Source: Diadema setosum
Lineage: Eukaryota > Echinodermata > Echinoidea > Diadematoida > Diadematidae
Direction of reading: 5' to 3'
Length of the DNA stretch: 64,000 nt
Assembly (NCBI GenBank): GCA_033980235.1
Contig: CM067070.1
Span: forward strand, 4,076,978-4,140,977
Of the stretch, positions 1-10,825 are shown piece by piece. Numbering within the stretch: position 1 is the stretch's first letter; every line of letters begins with the position of its first letter. Below the pieces are notes generated by a model. It worked only from the letters and a program-made list of their open reading frames with translations. It did no database searches and was not told the DNA's origin. The position numbers and the translations under genes are program-made.

Positions 1-253
1 GAGGCAGTGTGCAGAGCCGAGGGAGGCCAACCAGCTGTAGACTTTGAATGGTATCTAGATAACGTACAACAGACAGTTGACCCGCCAACAAGTGTCACTA
101 ATGCTGGTAATGCAGATCTGATTGATACAACGAGCATGTTTGTCTTCACCCCAACAAAAGAACATTTCTGCCAGACCCTACGATGTGTTACCACTGGACA
201 TCAAGTTATCACCCTAAACCAAGAAAAGAACATTACTTGTCTTGATGTCAATT
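1..253 (+). CDS. Gene 1, Ig exon A1 (partial, first exon in window)
   Basis: The open frame starts at base 1 (E-A-V-C-R-A-E) and ends at donor GTAAGT (254), leaving one base of the next codon (phase 1). The Ig signature is visible: first Cys in AVCRAEGG, core Trp in FEWYLDN and a second Cys in LRCVT. The pattern resembles C2-type domains of the CD80/nectin-like group. It differs from exon A2 (3551-3859) by only two bases over 253, both changing the amino acid (Gln/Arg and Thr/Ala). The acceptor and first ~18 codons lie upstream of the window. Confidence 0.85.
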
Positions 254-744
254 GTAAGTTATAAAATGATATCAGGTCATTTAAGAAATAATCTTTCTCC
301 AGTTATTTGTTTGCTTTTTTGTCATTCTATATGATAAATGCTATTCATAAGCACTATGATTAAAAAGCTTAAGAAAAAAAATATACAATGTTCATTAAAG
401 CTGTCTCTAATATTTCATTGAATATTAAAGTGTTTTAGCAAAATTTTGTCTGATGCCCAGCAGTATTCAAAGACTGTTCTTATATTTTCTTGGTATATTT
501 TCTTCAACATTTCACTTACATTCGAGTTTTCCTCCTTTCTATATTTCAATGTTTGTACTTGAAGAGTATTATTTTATCAATATTACTAATGGGATTAAAT
601 TGGAGGGCTTGCGAGAGATTCAACTGAGTGGATTCTCATCATTATCATTATTATTATCATCATTATTATTATTATTATTATTACTATTATTATTATTATT
701 ATTACAATTGTATTATTCTAATTATTGTTATCATTATTTTGCAG
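254..744 (+). other. Intron with (TTA)n microsatellite
   Basis: This intron separates exons A1 and B1. Bases ~636-712 are a (TTA/TCA)n tract just upstream of the acceptor. Much of the intron matches the one between A2 and B2 (3860-4346), so it was part of the duplicated block. Open frames covering the T-rich tract are low-complexity artefacts. Confidence 0.8.
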
Positions 745-1020
745 TCGCACCTCAACAGAACCCTGAAATCATCACAGTTGATTTCAATCAGGACTCTTCT
801 ACCTCAATGCTCACTGCGACCTGCTCCATCCAGCAAGCTGACCAACCAAACCCAGCTATTGACCAATATTACATTTACGAAAACATCACTGACAACCCTT
901 CTCCAGTCTCATCAACTTCAACTTTCAACAGGGTAACGCCCACGTTTGACACAGAATACCTTTGTGTTGCTGGCAATTATCTGGGAAACACATCAGCTTC
1001 AAAAGTTTTTACTCCTGTCA
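745..1020 (+). CDS. Gene 1, Ig exon B1
   Basis: The acceptor is TTTTGCAG (ends 744) and the donor GTAAGT (1021); 276 bp, phase 1 at both ends, so the exon can be added or lost without breaking frame. It encodes one Ig-like domain with the first Cys in TATCSIQQ and the C-terminal D-x-x-Y-x-C signature (DTEYLCVAGN). The usual core Trp is replaced by aromatic residues (QYYIYEN), which also holds in the duplicate B2. B1 and B2 differ at about 25 of 276 positions, with the last codons most different. Confidence 0.85.
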
Positions 1021-2083
1021 GTAAGTGGCATCTTTGTTTTGTACGCTTTGTAGCAAATAACATAATTTTGTAGGAAAAAAAAGTGGTATTTTAAGTAAAT
1101 GCCCATGCTTTCTTTTAAAAAAAGAAAAAAAAAAATCTCAAGTACACTACAGCAAATGTTGCCTGCCATAAATAAAGATTAACATTCATCATGATATACT
1201 AGTAAGGATTTCTCTTCGGAAATTAATGGTGGTACAGTGTAGCCTTGTTTTAACGAACATGGTTATAACGAAATTCCGGTTAAAACAAAGTAAAAATTCA
1301 GGCCGCATCATAATCCACTCTTTGTGTGTTTGTGGGTGTGTGCGTGTGTGTGTGTGCATTTAATCGCTGATAACAAAATTTCAATATAACGAAGGAAACG
1401 GCCTTTCTCGAGGACTTCGGTGTAACGGGAGTTCAATGTATTGCTCCGTGGAAATGCAATTCCATACTATAATTAGCTCTATAACCGAGGCGCAAGCTCC
1501 TCTCTAGACTGGTTAAACCACGGAACCTGGTCCATGGTTAAAGATACCAAAAAGAATTGAATACTCCAGGTAATCAAGTCAGAGTTTGGGCCTAATATCT
1601 TTTTACCTTAATAATCTATCCGTTGTTTTTTTTTTTTTTTTCATGCTTTTACCGTATTATGAAAGTGCTTAATCCAGATCTGCACATTGTATCTCTTGTA
1701 ATTCTTGAGCCAAAATCTGAGATTTCTATGGTGAACATAGAACGAAAAACATCTGGATTTAGTATAAATGCCCAGCCATTCATTACGCTGAGGCATATGA
1801 TTGTAGCTTATGTGCTCCCTGATTGGTTTCATCATGGCATTATGATTAATCTGGCAAATATTCCAAGGCAATTAAAGTGGGTCATATGTTGTAATGTAAA
1901 ATAATTGGAAATGAATATAAATTGACATATATATTGATGTAAATCTTAAACAATGGTTCCTATGTCAATTATGCATGTACTGAATGTTAGATTGTTCAGA
2001 TTTGTTGATATTAATGGATAATGAAATATGAATAACAGATTAAAAGAAGTTGATCTTTACTTCGTCTATCTTTGAATCAATAG
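1021..2083 (+). other. Intron B1-C
   Basis: The intron holds a MITE-like element (1233-1440), a GT-rich simple repeat near 1323-1358 and AT-rich unique sequence. An open frame at 1623-1904 has no recognisable domain and overlaps a competing frame on the other strand, so it is not called as a gene. Confidence 0.7.
1233..1440. mobile_element. MITE-like inverted-repeat element
   Basis: The left end (TACAGTGTAGCCTTGTTTTA) and the inverted right end (TACATTGAACTCCCGTTACA) form an imperfect terminal inverted repeat with related AACGAA motifs inside. The length is about 208 bp with no coding capacity. Such short palindromic elements are non-autonomous DNA transposons; the superfamily is not clear. 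Confidence 0.55.
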
Positions 2084-2404
2084 CCACAAACAGCCTGACA
2101 CTTAATGGCCCATCTTCAGTAGCAGTGGAAGCAGGATCCAATACAGAGCTGAGATGTTCAGTGACTGGACTAGCATCTTCAGTTTTCAATTGGTTTGATA
2201 CTTCAAGGACCCCTAATGTTCCCATATTTGTTGGAGGTATCAAACTATCTAGTGATTCAAAGTATGATGACTTTACTATATCAGCGGATGCCACCTCATC
2301 CACAGTGACAATCACTGATACACAGATTGCAGAGGAAGGGAGTTATGTTTGTCAGGCTTCAGGGGTGCCAGGTCCTGCACCGGCAGCAGAAGTTTTTGTT
2401 GAAG
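2084..2404 (+). CDS. Gene 1, Ig exon C
   Basis: The acceptor AATAG ends at 2083 and the donor GTGGGT begins at 2405; 321 bp, phase 1 at both ends. It encodes a typical V/I-set Ig domain of about 107 residues: first Cys in ELRCSVTG, core Trp in FNWFD, and EEGSYVCQAS near the C-terminus. It lies between the two A-B pairs and has no duplicate in the window. The acceptor polypyrimidine tract is weak, but the phase match and complete Ig fold support the boundary. Confidence 0.85.
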
Positions 2405-3550
2405 GTGGGTTGATGTTTCATTGGATCTTTCAGTTGACTGCGCTGATATAACTACGACTGGATCATTACTGTGCATTCAAATGTAAAGCCACAGCCCCTT
2501 CCCCCAACTATCCCCTCCCCTCAAGCGGTTTAAGGTTAAAATGCACAGACACGGAACTCACATGCACTCACTGACGCACACATACATACAGACACACTAG
2601 CCCTGTGCCTATACGTAAAAATTGATTTACATATCTCTCTGTCCTGTTTTTCAATTTCAGTGTGTTTTATTTCTTTTGTATAGTTATATTTTTTATTAGT
2701 TCAGGTATACTATTTTTTTCAATAGCTAATTGTAGTGTCACATTTTCTTTTTTTTACTGGGTCGAAAAAAGATCGTATCACAAGAAAAAAAAATCAGTTA
2801 TGATTACGATAAATAAACTACAAATATTCCAGGATCAGTAAAGAACTTTGATGTCAATAAAACTTTTGACCCGTTCAGTAAATAGAGAAGGCTAGATAAT
2901 TGCATCATGATTTTGCATGAAATAAGTATAATAAGGTCACAAAAGTGTGAACACAAAATTGGTTTCCCAATTTCACTCTTACTTAAAATAAAAAGTTGCC
3001 TGATACATGTAACATTTCAAACTATCAATGCCAGCATGAAAAAAAAATGCAAATAAAAACAACGGAATATTGCTTTCATCATTTTTATCTGATACTTTAG
3101 TTTCTATTTTAAGCTTTTTACAGCTTTCTTGCATTTCAACACTTTTCTCAAACCACACACAGATAATATGAGAGAATGTACATACCATATTCAGAAATTG
3201 ATAAAATGTTATGTAAGAGCACACTGTAATAGAGCAGCACATTTTCACTTTCCAAGTTTGATAAGAACTATATTGAGCGAAATGCCCCTTTTAACACAAA
3301 TTGATGGATTACTTGAATTTTTTACTGAGATTTGACTTTTAAATTGTTATCTGATACCATACAAGAGCATGACATTGGTAGTTAAGTTGATCCTGTGCAT
3401 GACATGCGTGGCATTGCATTGAATAGGCAGCGTTAAATTGAACAACAATTAGATGTTCTCAGATTAAATAACTTTGTTTGTTTGGTTGTTTTTTGTAAAA
3501 TACTGAGGATGTCCACTATAATTTTCCCTTCATTTTCTGTGTTTCCTTAG
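2405..3550 (+). other. Intron C-A2
   Basis: AT-rich intron sequence. Bases ~2490-2610 are richer in C and A. No conserved coding segment, SINE or inverted-repeat element was recognised; small open frames on both strands around 2979-3335 overlap each other and show no domain. Confidence 0.6.
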
Positions 3551-3859
3551 TGAAGTCAACTTTGTCATTGGTGTTAAATTCAACTCTCATCGCTGGTAAC
3601 ACTTATGAGGCAGTGTGCAGAGCCGAGGGAGGCCGACCAGCTGTAGACTTTGAATGGTATCTAGATAACGTACAACAGGCAGTTGACCCGCCAACAAGTG
3701 TCACTAATGCTGGTAATGCAGATCTGATTGATACAACGAGCATGTTTGTCTTCACCCCAACAAAAGAACATTTCTGCCAGACCCTACGATGTGTTACCAC
3801 TGGACATCAAGTTATCACCCTAAACCAAGAAAAGAACATTACTTGTCTTGATGTCAATT
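3551..3859 (+). CDS. Gene 1, Ig exon A2
   Basis: The acceptor TTTCCTTAG ends at 3550 and the donor GTAAGT begins at 3860; 309 bp, phase 1 at both ends. It is the complete version of exon A1: about 103 residues with Cys (AVCRAEGG), Trp (FEWYLDN) and Cys (LRCVT), plus an extra Cys pair in HFCQTLRC and NITCLD that could form another disulphide. Near-identity to A1 (two differences in 253 bp), continuing into the following intron, points to a very recent duplication or gene conversion. Confidence 0.9.
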
Positions 3860-4346
3860 GTAAGTCATAAAATGATATCAGGTCATTTAAGAAGTAATTT
3901 TTCTCCAGTTATTTAGTTGTTGTTTTTTATTTAATATGACAAATGCTATTCATAAGCACTATGATTAATCAGCTGAAAAAAAAATCTCCTAAACTTTGAA
4001 CCAAGTATTCATCATAACTGTCTTTAATATTTCATTGCATCCAACAGTGTTCAAAGAATGTACCTACATTTCCTTGGTATGTTTTCTTCAACATTTCACT
4101 TATATTGGAATGTTCCTCCTTTCTACGTTTCAATGTTTTTACTTAAATAGTAGTATTTTAGCAATACATTGTATTACAAATGTGATTACATTGAAGAGCT
4201 TGCGAGAAACTCAACTGGGTGGACTTTTATCACTATCATAAATACTATTTTAATTGCCATTATTACTATTGTTATTGTTATTATTGTTTTTTATTGTCAG
4301 TACTATTCTTGTTATTGCTGTTATTATCATTATTATTTTCTTGCAG

Positions 4347-4622
4347 TCCCACCTCAACAGAACCCTCATATCATCACTGTTGACTTCAATGAGGACACCT
4401 CTACCTCAATGCTTACTGTGACCTGCTCCATCGAGCAAGCTGACCAACCAAACCCAGCTATTGATCAATATTACATTTACGAAAACATCACTGACAACCC
4501 TTCTCCAGTCTCATCAACTTCAACTTTCAACAGGGTAACGCCCACGTTTGACACAGAATACCTCTGTGTTGCTAGAAATTATCTGGGAAATACATCAGCT
4601 TCCAAAGTATTTGTCGCTACAA
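4347..4622 (+). CDS. Gene 1, Ig exon B2
   Basis: The acceptor TTCTTGCAG ends at 4346 and the donor GTAAGT begins at 4623; 276 bp, phase 1 at both ends. The Ig domain carries VTCSIEQ and DTEYLCVARN signatures and duplicates B1. It is the last Ig domain before the mucin-like exon. Changes against B1 include several non-synonymous sites (Gln to Glu, Gly-Asn to Arg-Asn) and different C-terminal residues. Confidence 0.88.
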
Positions 4623-4680
4623 GTAAGTACTGGACATTCTCTATTATTTCCTTAATGAAAACATTAACTAAGCATTTACA

Positions 4681-5206
4681 AATTGAGTATATGAATATAA
4701 GAACAACCCAAGTCCAATTTTTGGCCAAATTCAGTTTGACATGGGAAATTGTAACTTATGCATTGACTCATCTTGTGTATAAATGATAAATCCTAATTAC
4801 CCCCGGAAGTGCCTGAAATAAATGAGTTAAATCTTATATGAATGTAAGAATGAAGGACTTGGGTCATTCTTACATTCATATTATAGCGCCCTCTCTCGTC
4901 CTCTCATCTCTATAGCAGAATATCATGTATATGAATCAAAGAACGACCCAAGTCCATATGAATCAAAGAACGACCCAAGTCCATCACACAAAATGGCCTC
5001 TCCACAATTAATGTTAATGTTAGTTGTCATAATAACATATGTTCTAATTTGTATATACAATGTTGCCTTCCCATCACAGTTAAATAGAATATTATTGGAC
5101 AAACAAAAAAGATATGAAGTTTTTTTTTTTAGTTTTTTTTTTTTTTTTTTATACTCGAAATGGTCTTCCATGGACTTGGGTCGATCTTATATTCATATAC
5201 TCAATT
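4681..5206. mobile_element. 526-bp TIR element with ~36-bp ends
   Basis: The left end AATTGAGTATATGAATATAA... (4681-4716) is matched in inverted orientation by 5171-5206; the outer 22 bp are perfect and the rest ends in an ACCCAAGTCC motif. The same AAGAACGACCCAAGTCCA motif is repeated in direct orientation at about 4936-4953 and 4966-4983, and inverted inside a smaller hairpin (4836-4881). No coding capacity. It is a non-autonomous DNA transposon of unassigned superfamily. Confidence 0.7.
4836..4881. repeat. Perfect 18-bp hairpin inside the TIR element
   Basis: ATATGAATGTAAGAATGA (4836-4853) is followed by a 10-base loop and its exact reverse complement (4864-4881). The stem is a variant of the element's terminal sequence, so this may be a nested mini-copy or a folded-back end. 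Confidence 0.8.
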
Positions 5207-5602
5207 GGACATGCATTGATAGTCATAAGAAACTGCAGCATCTCAAAACCATATTTGACAAAAATCAACTGTTTATGCAACAAAGTGTAGCTGTAACATT
5301 CTTTTTGAATTCCCCATGCCTAAAAACCTGACACCAATGGAAAGGTATTAGATGTGAAAAGTACATGGTAAACATAGTTCAGTGTTTATGTAATGTAAAT
5401 ATGCGCGGTAGTGGATAATACCCAAAATGATGATGAATATGCTTGTTTTGTTTTCGTGTGTGTGTGTGCGTGTGTGCGTGTGTGCGTGTTTGCATGTTTC
5501 CATTTGCCTGTTAGATAGTAACACAGAATTTAGACTAGATTAGATTTGATTAAAAAAATACACAAAATATATCTGTGCTTCTAGCAATAACCTAGGAAAA
5601 CT

Positions 5603-5746
5603 TCATATAAAGGTACATTTTTGAAGGTATGGTCAAAAGAAGCATTTTTATTATTATTATTCTCTCTATTTTTCTTGACCTTTAATCGCAAATATCTCCA
5701 TTTGTCAAATATGGACTTATCAGTTTTTGCGAACAAACTCTTCAAA
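5603..5746. mobile_element. Truncated copy of the 29.2-kb MITE family
   Basis: The sequence from CATATAAAGGTACATTTTTG to GCGAACAAACTCTTCAA matches the right half of the element at 29165-29419. The left terminal inverted repeat is absent, so this is a broken copy. Confidence 0.65.
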
Positions 5747-6004
5747 TTATTCAGTAGAAAAAGCATTGACAGTCATTGATTGTAAGAACTGTATTTGACA
5801 GCCGGCATAATGTCTTTTCACCAGAGTGCAGTTGTGGCAATTTTTATGTTCCCTTCCGTAGAAGTGTGATCTATCACATTTGTGACCTGGAAGCCAGTCA
5901 CACTTTTCTCTGAAATCGTCGTTTTGATTATTCCTTGCTAAAAAGCATGCGCAAGTACAATTGCCTTCGGAGCCAATGACATTGGTAGAACTACCCTCAT
6001 TCAC
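5747..6004 (-). CDS. Possible Cys-rich ORF of unknown nature
   Basis: A minus-strand open frame of 85 residues has nine cysteines, eight of them in its first ~70 residues (CTCACFL, KCDWLPGHKCDR, NCHNC and GCQ motifs). I do not recognise the family. It lies inside an intron of the plus-strand gene with no partner exons identified, so it may be a chance frame. Cysteine density is the only reason to keep it. Confidence 0.2.
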   Translation of the reverse strand: MNEGSSTNVIGSEGNCTCACFLARNNQNDDFREKCDWLPGHKCDRSHFYGREHKNCHNCTLVKRHYAGCQIQFLQSMTVNAFSTE

Positions 6005-6379
6005 CTCAAATCACTACGCCATGTAGTGGGAACTCGTCTCTGCATGGTTCTCAGTTCTGGTTTCAAGCTGTGTCTCATACTTTATCAATTATTACGTGTA
6101 CGATTTGTCACTAGGTCCCGTCTTGCAGAAACATTCAGAGCTATGCAACAAGGCCATATAGCATAACAAAATAGAAAAATTCGGAGGACTTACATCCAGT
6201 GTGTCAGACAAGTGCTATACTTGTTTACATAAGTATATAGACTCAACAACGACAACACAAACACACCGTCGCATATAGAATTTCATCAAACATAATAACT
6301 TTGCACAACCATTTCAAACAAAGCAAGGGAGAGAAAACATGTGCATGGTGGTAATTTGCCTCCTTTACAGTGTAGTTCT

Positions 6380-6516
6380 GGGGACCGTTTCATGAAACTT
6401 TTCGTCGGTGATTTACACCGACAACTGTTAAGAGCTACTGAAATCCTTGCGTCTGATTGGCTGATAGCAAATTTGTCGGTGAAAACCTCCGACGAACTCG
6501 TTGATGAAACGCCCCC
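6380..6516. mobile_element. Short MITE with GTTTCAT-type ends
   Basis: The left end GGGGACCGTTTCATGAAAC and the inverted right end GGGGGCGTTTCATCAAC form terminal repeats, both continuing into a TCGTCGG motif. The element is 137 bp and non-coding. Confidence 0.65.
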
Positions 6517-6712
6517 TTGATTTGACACTTCGAAGGAAAAGAGGAACCATCTTTGCGGTGATTCGCAGAGAAAAAAAAAACAATGAGGAAGTACTAATCA
6601 TAATATCTGCTGTAACGCAGCATGTAGTCTCATGAAACTGATATTAGCGTTTTCAATTCTCAAATGCCTACCCTGTTTTTTTTTTCTTTTTAATGCATAA
6701 TTAGATATAAAC

Positions 6713-6739
6713 AGAGAGAGAGAGAGAGAGAGAGAGAGG
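6713..6739. repeat. (GA)n microsatellite
   Basis: About 13 uninterrupted AG dinucleotides. Confidence 0.9.
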
Positions 6740-7737
6740 CAATACAACTATTTACCGTATATTCATTAATCTATTTGAGGGAGTCGTTCGTGTGGAAGGA
6801 ACTTTGCGGATAAAAATATATTTTCAATTTTAGGAAACACAATGCAGGGTTTCATATTTCATTGTCTTTTAATTTGAAAAACACTTCCCTCTTCAATCAA
6901 TTGAAGTTAAGATGGAACAAACTTTTTGTATTTTTTTTTATGAAAAGCTATTGAAATTTCTCAGCCACCTTGATAGACACAACGATAATTTAGTAATCTG
7001 GAAGTTGAACACCGCATTCATGTGAGTCTACAAAAGAAGGGGTTTTCCCCACTTTCTTTCAATCCAGATACCTTCCCTAACCTTACCACGCATGGACTGT
7101 CAGGATCCACTTAGAGATTGCTAATACAAAAACACACTAGGTTGGCAGCTGTACATGTAGTGTAAAGGACCTCATTGTTGATAAATATGATGATAGCTGA
7201 ATCTGAATGATATAAAAATACCTCTTTGTTAACCCGCTTGCCGCACCGCCCTACATACTATTATCCTGTAGCACCCCCCCCCCACACACACACACACCCA
7301 GGTCTCACGCACATGTATATAATTCACCATCGACACAAGTGCTGAAATGAAAAGTCAAAACAATTATATAACATACATATGGAAGCTTTTATGTGTCCTC
7401 TCAAAGGTCCATACAGATAGACATCGGTTTATTTACCACTCAAAATCCAAATGTCTTGAAAATTCAAGGGAAAACAGAGTAGTCCCTTTAAAAAAAGCGT
7501 GTCAGGCCTCAAAAATGACGCTTCTGGAAGGTTTCCCGTCATCAATAATATCTTGTTTGGGGTTTGAGAAGCTACCTTTCATGGCTTAATAACAATGTTT
7601 GCCACATTTGTTCTAATGAAATAATTGCATGAAACAAAAATGTATCTCTATGGGCCTCGGCAACTTAAACTTTTGCAGGTGTGAGGCCTTTAATACTTAC
7701 TTGCAGAGAATGCACGTTTGTTAAAATTATGTACATG

Positions 7738-7886
7738 CTGTGGCGGATACAGCCGGGGGGTGGGGGCTCACAGGGCGCCCTCCCCCCTTTTTTTTAGCAA
7801 AAGAAAATATAGAAACAATGGGGCGTGCGTTCCCTTTAATTTTGTTGAAGCGCCTCCCCTTTACGGAATTCCTGGATCCGCTCCTG
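7738..7886. mobile_element. Small hAT-like MITE
   Basis: The left end CTGTGGCGGATACAG and right end CTGGATCCGCTCCTG resemble the CAGTGGCG-type terminal repeats of hAT elements. The interior is C/T-rich with a T8 tract. The flanks do not show a clean 8-bp duplication. Confidence 0.5.
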
Positions 7887-8744
7887 ACAATATGTCAACT
7901 GCAATAGTATTATTGTGTACAATACATCGCTGCATGTTTTGAAATAGCCAACTTTAGCTATAATATATACGGTTGTAATAATAACTCAGGTATTACATTA
8001 CGTTGTATGTGGATACAATTAAAACAAATCAACATCGCTTATTCTCTACGAAAACTCACTAAATGGAGATTTCAGTCCATGTACAATTAATTTCATTAGA
8101 TTCAAATGAGCCCAGCTTTCTTTTAATGAAATGGGAACACGGGGAATGAAAAAAAAAATCATTAAACTGTACAAGTTTAACATGCCTTCATAAAGGAGTC
8201 GCATCCCATTACAGCAATGATATGATAACTCATCCAAAAAAAAAAATAGAATAAAAGGAAAATCTATTTTTTGAATGTCACTCTTCAAACATTTTCTTAA
8301 TGTTAAATTCAACATCCAAAATGTGTGTTTTTTTAGAGTGTACCCGTAATGTTTAGCATATCACAATTCAGCATTCATGAAGACCCTCATTACTGAATTT
8401 AATAGCAAAATTCTGCGATGATTTACTCTGCACATAACTTACCTTCAAATGATGATATCTGGGGGTTACTATACCCTGACCAGTGACAAACTTGTCAAGC
8501 GATATCAATTTACTTGAATATCCTGTACATAAGTTCTACCGCTGCTTTATACAGCAGAGGTATTTCTATATCATGCAGCTCATGATTTTGTCAAACGACC
8601 ACAGGATTTCGCTTCCCGTTCAAAATGGAGAAGAATTCAAACATAAAGCTTTTATCATTAACACGTAAATGTGTTAAATGACCAACGAACGTACAATTCT
8701 ATTCGATCTAGATCGTATAACATTTCGAACTTTTCTCTTTTCAG

Positions 8745-9644
8745 CAACTGAGGCCACTACAACTCTCCCAACTGATGCTACTGTCGTCATCACTACAACA
8801 AAAGCAGGAACGCCCTCCACTCTCTCGAGTCGCTCAGATTCAGCAACAACAGTGGTAACAACAGATGTATCCTCCCCCTTGACAGACTCTTTAACATCTT
8901 CCGCAGCATTTGCTAGCACCGACTTCAACGTAGAGTCGTCTGCGCCTACCCTCACCCTAACGGACGCCTCTGTGTCTTCCGTTATTTCTACCGGTGAGAA
9001 TGGAATAACGGATAACGCGCTGATTTCAACTTCAGAAGTACCAACGGGGAGAGACGGTTCCTTGACAACGGATTACGAAACAGAACAGACAGATTCAAAC
9101 ACAGATTATCCAAGCACTCGGCCTATAGTAACCACACAATATCTTACAATGACGAAAGAACCTGTAACTTTAGCTTCAACCATCGGCGAACCTGAGGGAA
9201 CCGTCAAAACAACAATTGCCAGTGAAAGATCTTCGACGATAAAGACAACTCCAAACGACCTGCACACTTTTTCGACAACATCTAGCAGTACTGTAGCAGG
9301 AACCAAAGGTCTTACAGTTAACACGGGACGCACCTCTTCTACACAAGACTCCGCAACGACGACCGTGAGCTCTGACGAAACATATTCATCTGTCTCCAAA
9401 AGTGGAACCGACCGAACTGCTGGAACCAGCGCTAGTACAACCCCATCCAGGACAGTTGATTCTACCGGTTCGGCTACAGAACAACAGGAAGCGACTTTAA
9501 AGAAAACTACGGAGGCCGTGGAGCCCCATTCAAGTAGACCTACAACTCCATCCAGGATCGTTGCTTCTACTGATTTAGCTGCAGCACGACAAGACACAAC
9601 TTTAAAGAAAACTACGGAGTCCATGGAGCCACATCTAACGGAAG
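8745..9644 (+). CDS. Gene 1, mucin-like Ser/Thr-rich exon
   Basis: The acceptor CTCTTTTCAG ends at 8744 and the donor GTACAC begins at 9645; one 900-bp exon, phase 1 at both ends. It encodes 300 residues dominated by Thr, Ser, Ala, Val and Pro with no cysteine, as expected for an O-glycosylated stalk holding the Ig domains away from the membrane. The last part contains two tandem copies of a 35-residue unit (starting near 9437 and 9542) sharing TTPSR and LKKTTE motifs and separated by exactly 105 bp. Many codons contain CG and the exon is GC-richer than the introns. O-glycosylation is inferred from composition. Confidence 0.88.
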
Positions 9645-9933
9645 GTACACGTTAATCATTCTCTAAAGGTACAATGCACTTTACCACATAAGGTTATTCT
9701 CATCCCTGTCAAACCGGAACCGTACTTTCAATGATTATAAATATGTTTGATTTTATAAAGAAAATTGAATGGGAAAAGCGTCTCGATCATTGTAGACCAC
9801 GACAACTTATGCAAAATGTATGATTGTCTTTGGCGATCGATTCATAAACAATATAATTAAGATAACAAAACAAAACAAAACAAAAACAAAATTTTACATC
9901 GGAATGCCAACAAGCATTTTCTGTTTCTCTCAG

Positions 9934-10044
9934 AACGTTGCGGAACAGTTATTTGCAATGAAGGTGAGTACTGCACAGAATCAGCAGAAGGACCGGTCTG
10001 TGAATGTCTACCTAGCAAGACATCAGTGGATGGTTCCTGTCAAG
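9934..10044 (+). CDS. Gene 1, EGF-like exon 1
   Basis: The acceptor TTTCTCTCAG ends at 9933 and the donor GTAAGA begins at 10045; 111 bp, phase 1 at both ends. The exon reads (G)AA CGT TGC GGA and onward with six cysteines in EGF-like order: C-x4-C-x5-C-x8-C-x-C-x10-C. It sits between the mucin exon and the second EGF. A longer open frame overlapping here in another phase is spurious, because only this phase joins neighbouring exons without a stop. Confidence 0.82.
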
Positions 10045-10611
10045 GTAAGAAGAAAATAATATCCATTACTTTCTCTTTAAATTCACGTAAATAATTGATA
10101 CTTTCATTTTAAGTTTATTTGATGGACTATTAGTCAATCCAAACTAGAGAGTTTACTGTTTGTTTTTGTTTTTGTTTTTTTTGTTTTTTTTTTGCTGCTG
10201 CTGCTGCTACTGCCCCTGTTGTTTTATAATATGCGTGCATATCTATCAATATTGCTATCTTACATTGATTACAGTAGGCGAGTTACTTGATTAGAGAATC
10301 ACAGAGAGAAAGGATTAGAAGGAGGGGCTAATATGTAGAATGTGCACACAGATGAATGCAAACTCCAGTTGAGTAGTGCATGACACAAAACAAGGAATGT
10401 ACTTTTCTCTATGTACTCGATATGAAAAACAAAAAAGCTTTGTCAAAACCCGAAACAAAGCACACACACACACACACACACACACATGCATAAGATAATT
10501 GAAACGATTAGTGTGACCATCATTATACTACGCAAACACTAACCAAATATGTATCTCAAAGACAGTTCCGTAACTCTATTTAGAATTTCGCTGTATTTTT
10601 TTTTCTTTCAG

Positions 10612-10728
10612 ACGAGTGCGGATTAACTTGCATCTTCGAGACTCAGGTCTGTGAGGCAAATGGTAATGGAGAGTTCGTCTGCCAATGTCGGTCAGGACGA
10701 TCCTTGAACGATGATGGCGCTTGTGTCG
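10612..10728 (+). CDS. Gene 1, EGF-like exon 2
   Basis: The acceptor TTTCTTTCAG ends at 10611 and the donor GTAAGT begins at 10729; 117 bp, phase 1 at both ends. It begins D-E-C and carries six cysteines ending in ...CQCRSGRSLNDDGAC, an EGF-like fold. It lies directly before the SEA domain, as in membrane mucins. Calcium binding is uncertain, since only the opening DE-C part of that consensus is present. Confidence 0.82.
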
Positions 10729-10825
10729 GTAAGTGCTCCTTCTATCGTTCTCGTTATTTAATCCCTTGTAAGGAGAAGACCAATGTATCGTGGTGTTGAG
10801 ATGTAATGGCTCAATTGATAAGATT

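Larger units (their letters stand above)
4623..8744 (+). other. Large intron B2-mucin with several small elements
   Basis: This 4.1-kb intron holds a 526-bp inverted-repeat element (4681-5206), a GT-rich repeat (5456-5490), a truncated MITE (5603-5746), a MITE (6380-6516), a (GA)n tract (6713-6739) and a small hAT-like MITE (7738-7886). No further Ig exon with phase-1 boundaries was found. Bases ~7900-8744 show nothing recognisable. Confidence 0.7.

Noticed and set aside
453..936. Overlapping ORFs of 206 and 102 codons around the (TTA)n tract
   Set aside because: Only 745-1020 of the longer frame is an exon (B1); the rest reads through an intronic microsatellite, giving poly-Leu and poly-Tyr.
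9106..9624. 172-codon minus-strand ORF
   Set aside because: Shadow of the Ser/Thr-rich exon on the other strand; Val-rich composition mirrors ACN-type codons.
9820..10059. 79-codon ORF at the first EGF exon
   Set aside because: It is in a different phase from the spliced gene and lacks the six-cysteine EGF pattern that the phase-1 reading shows.
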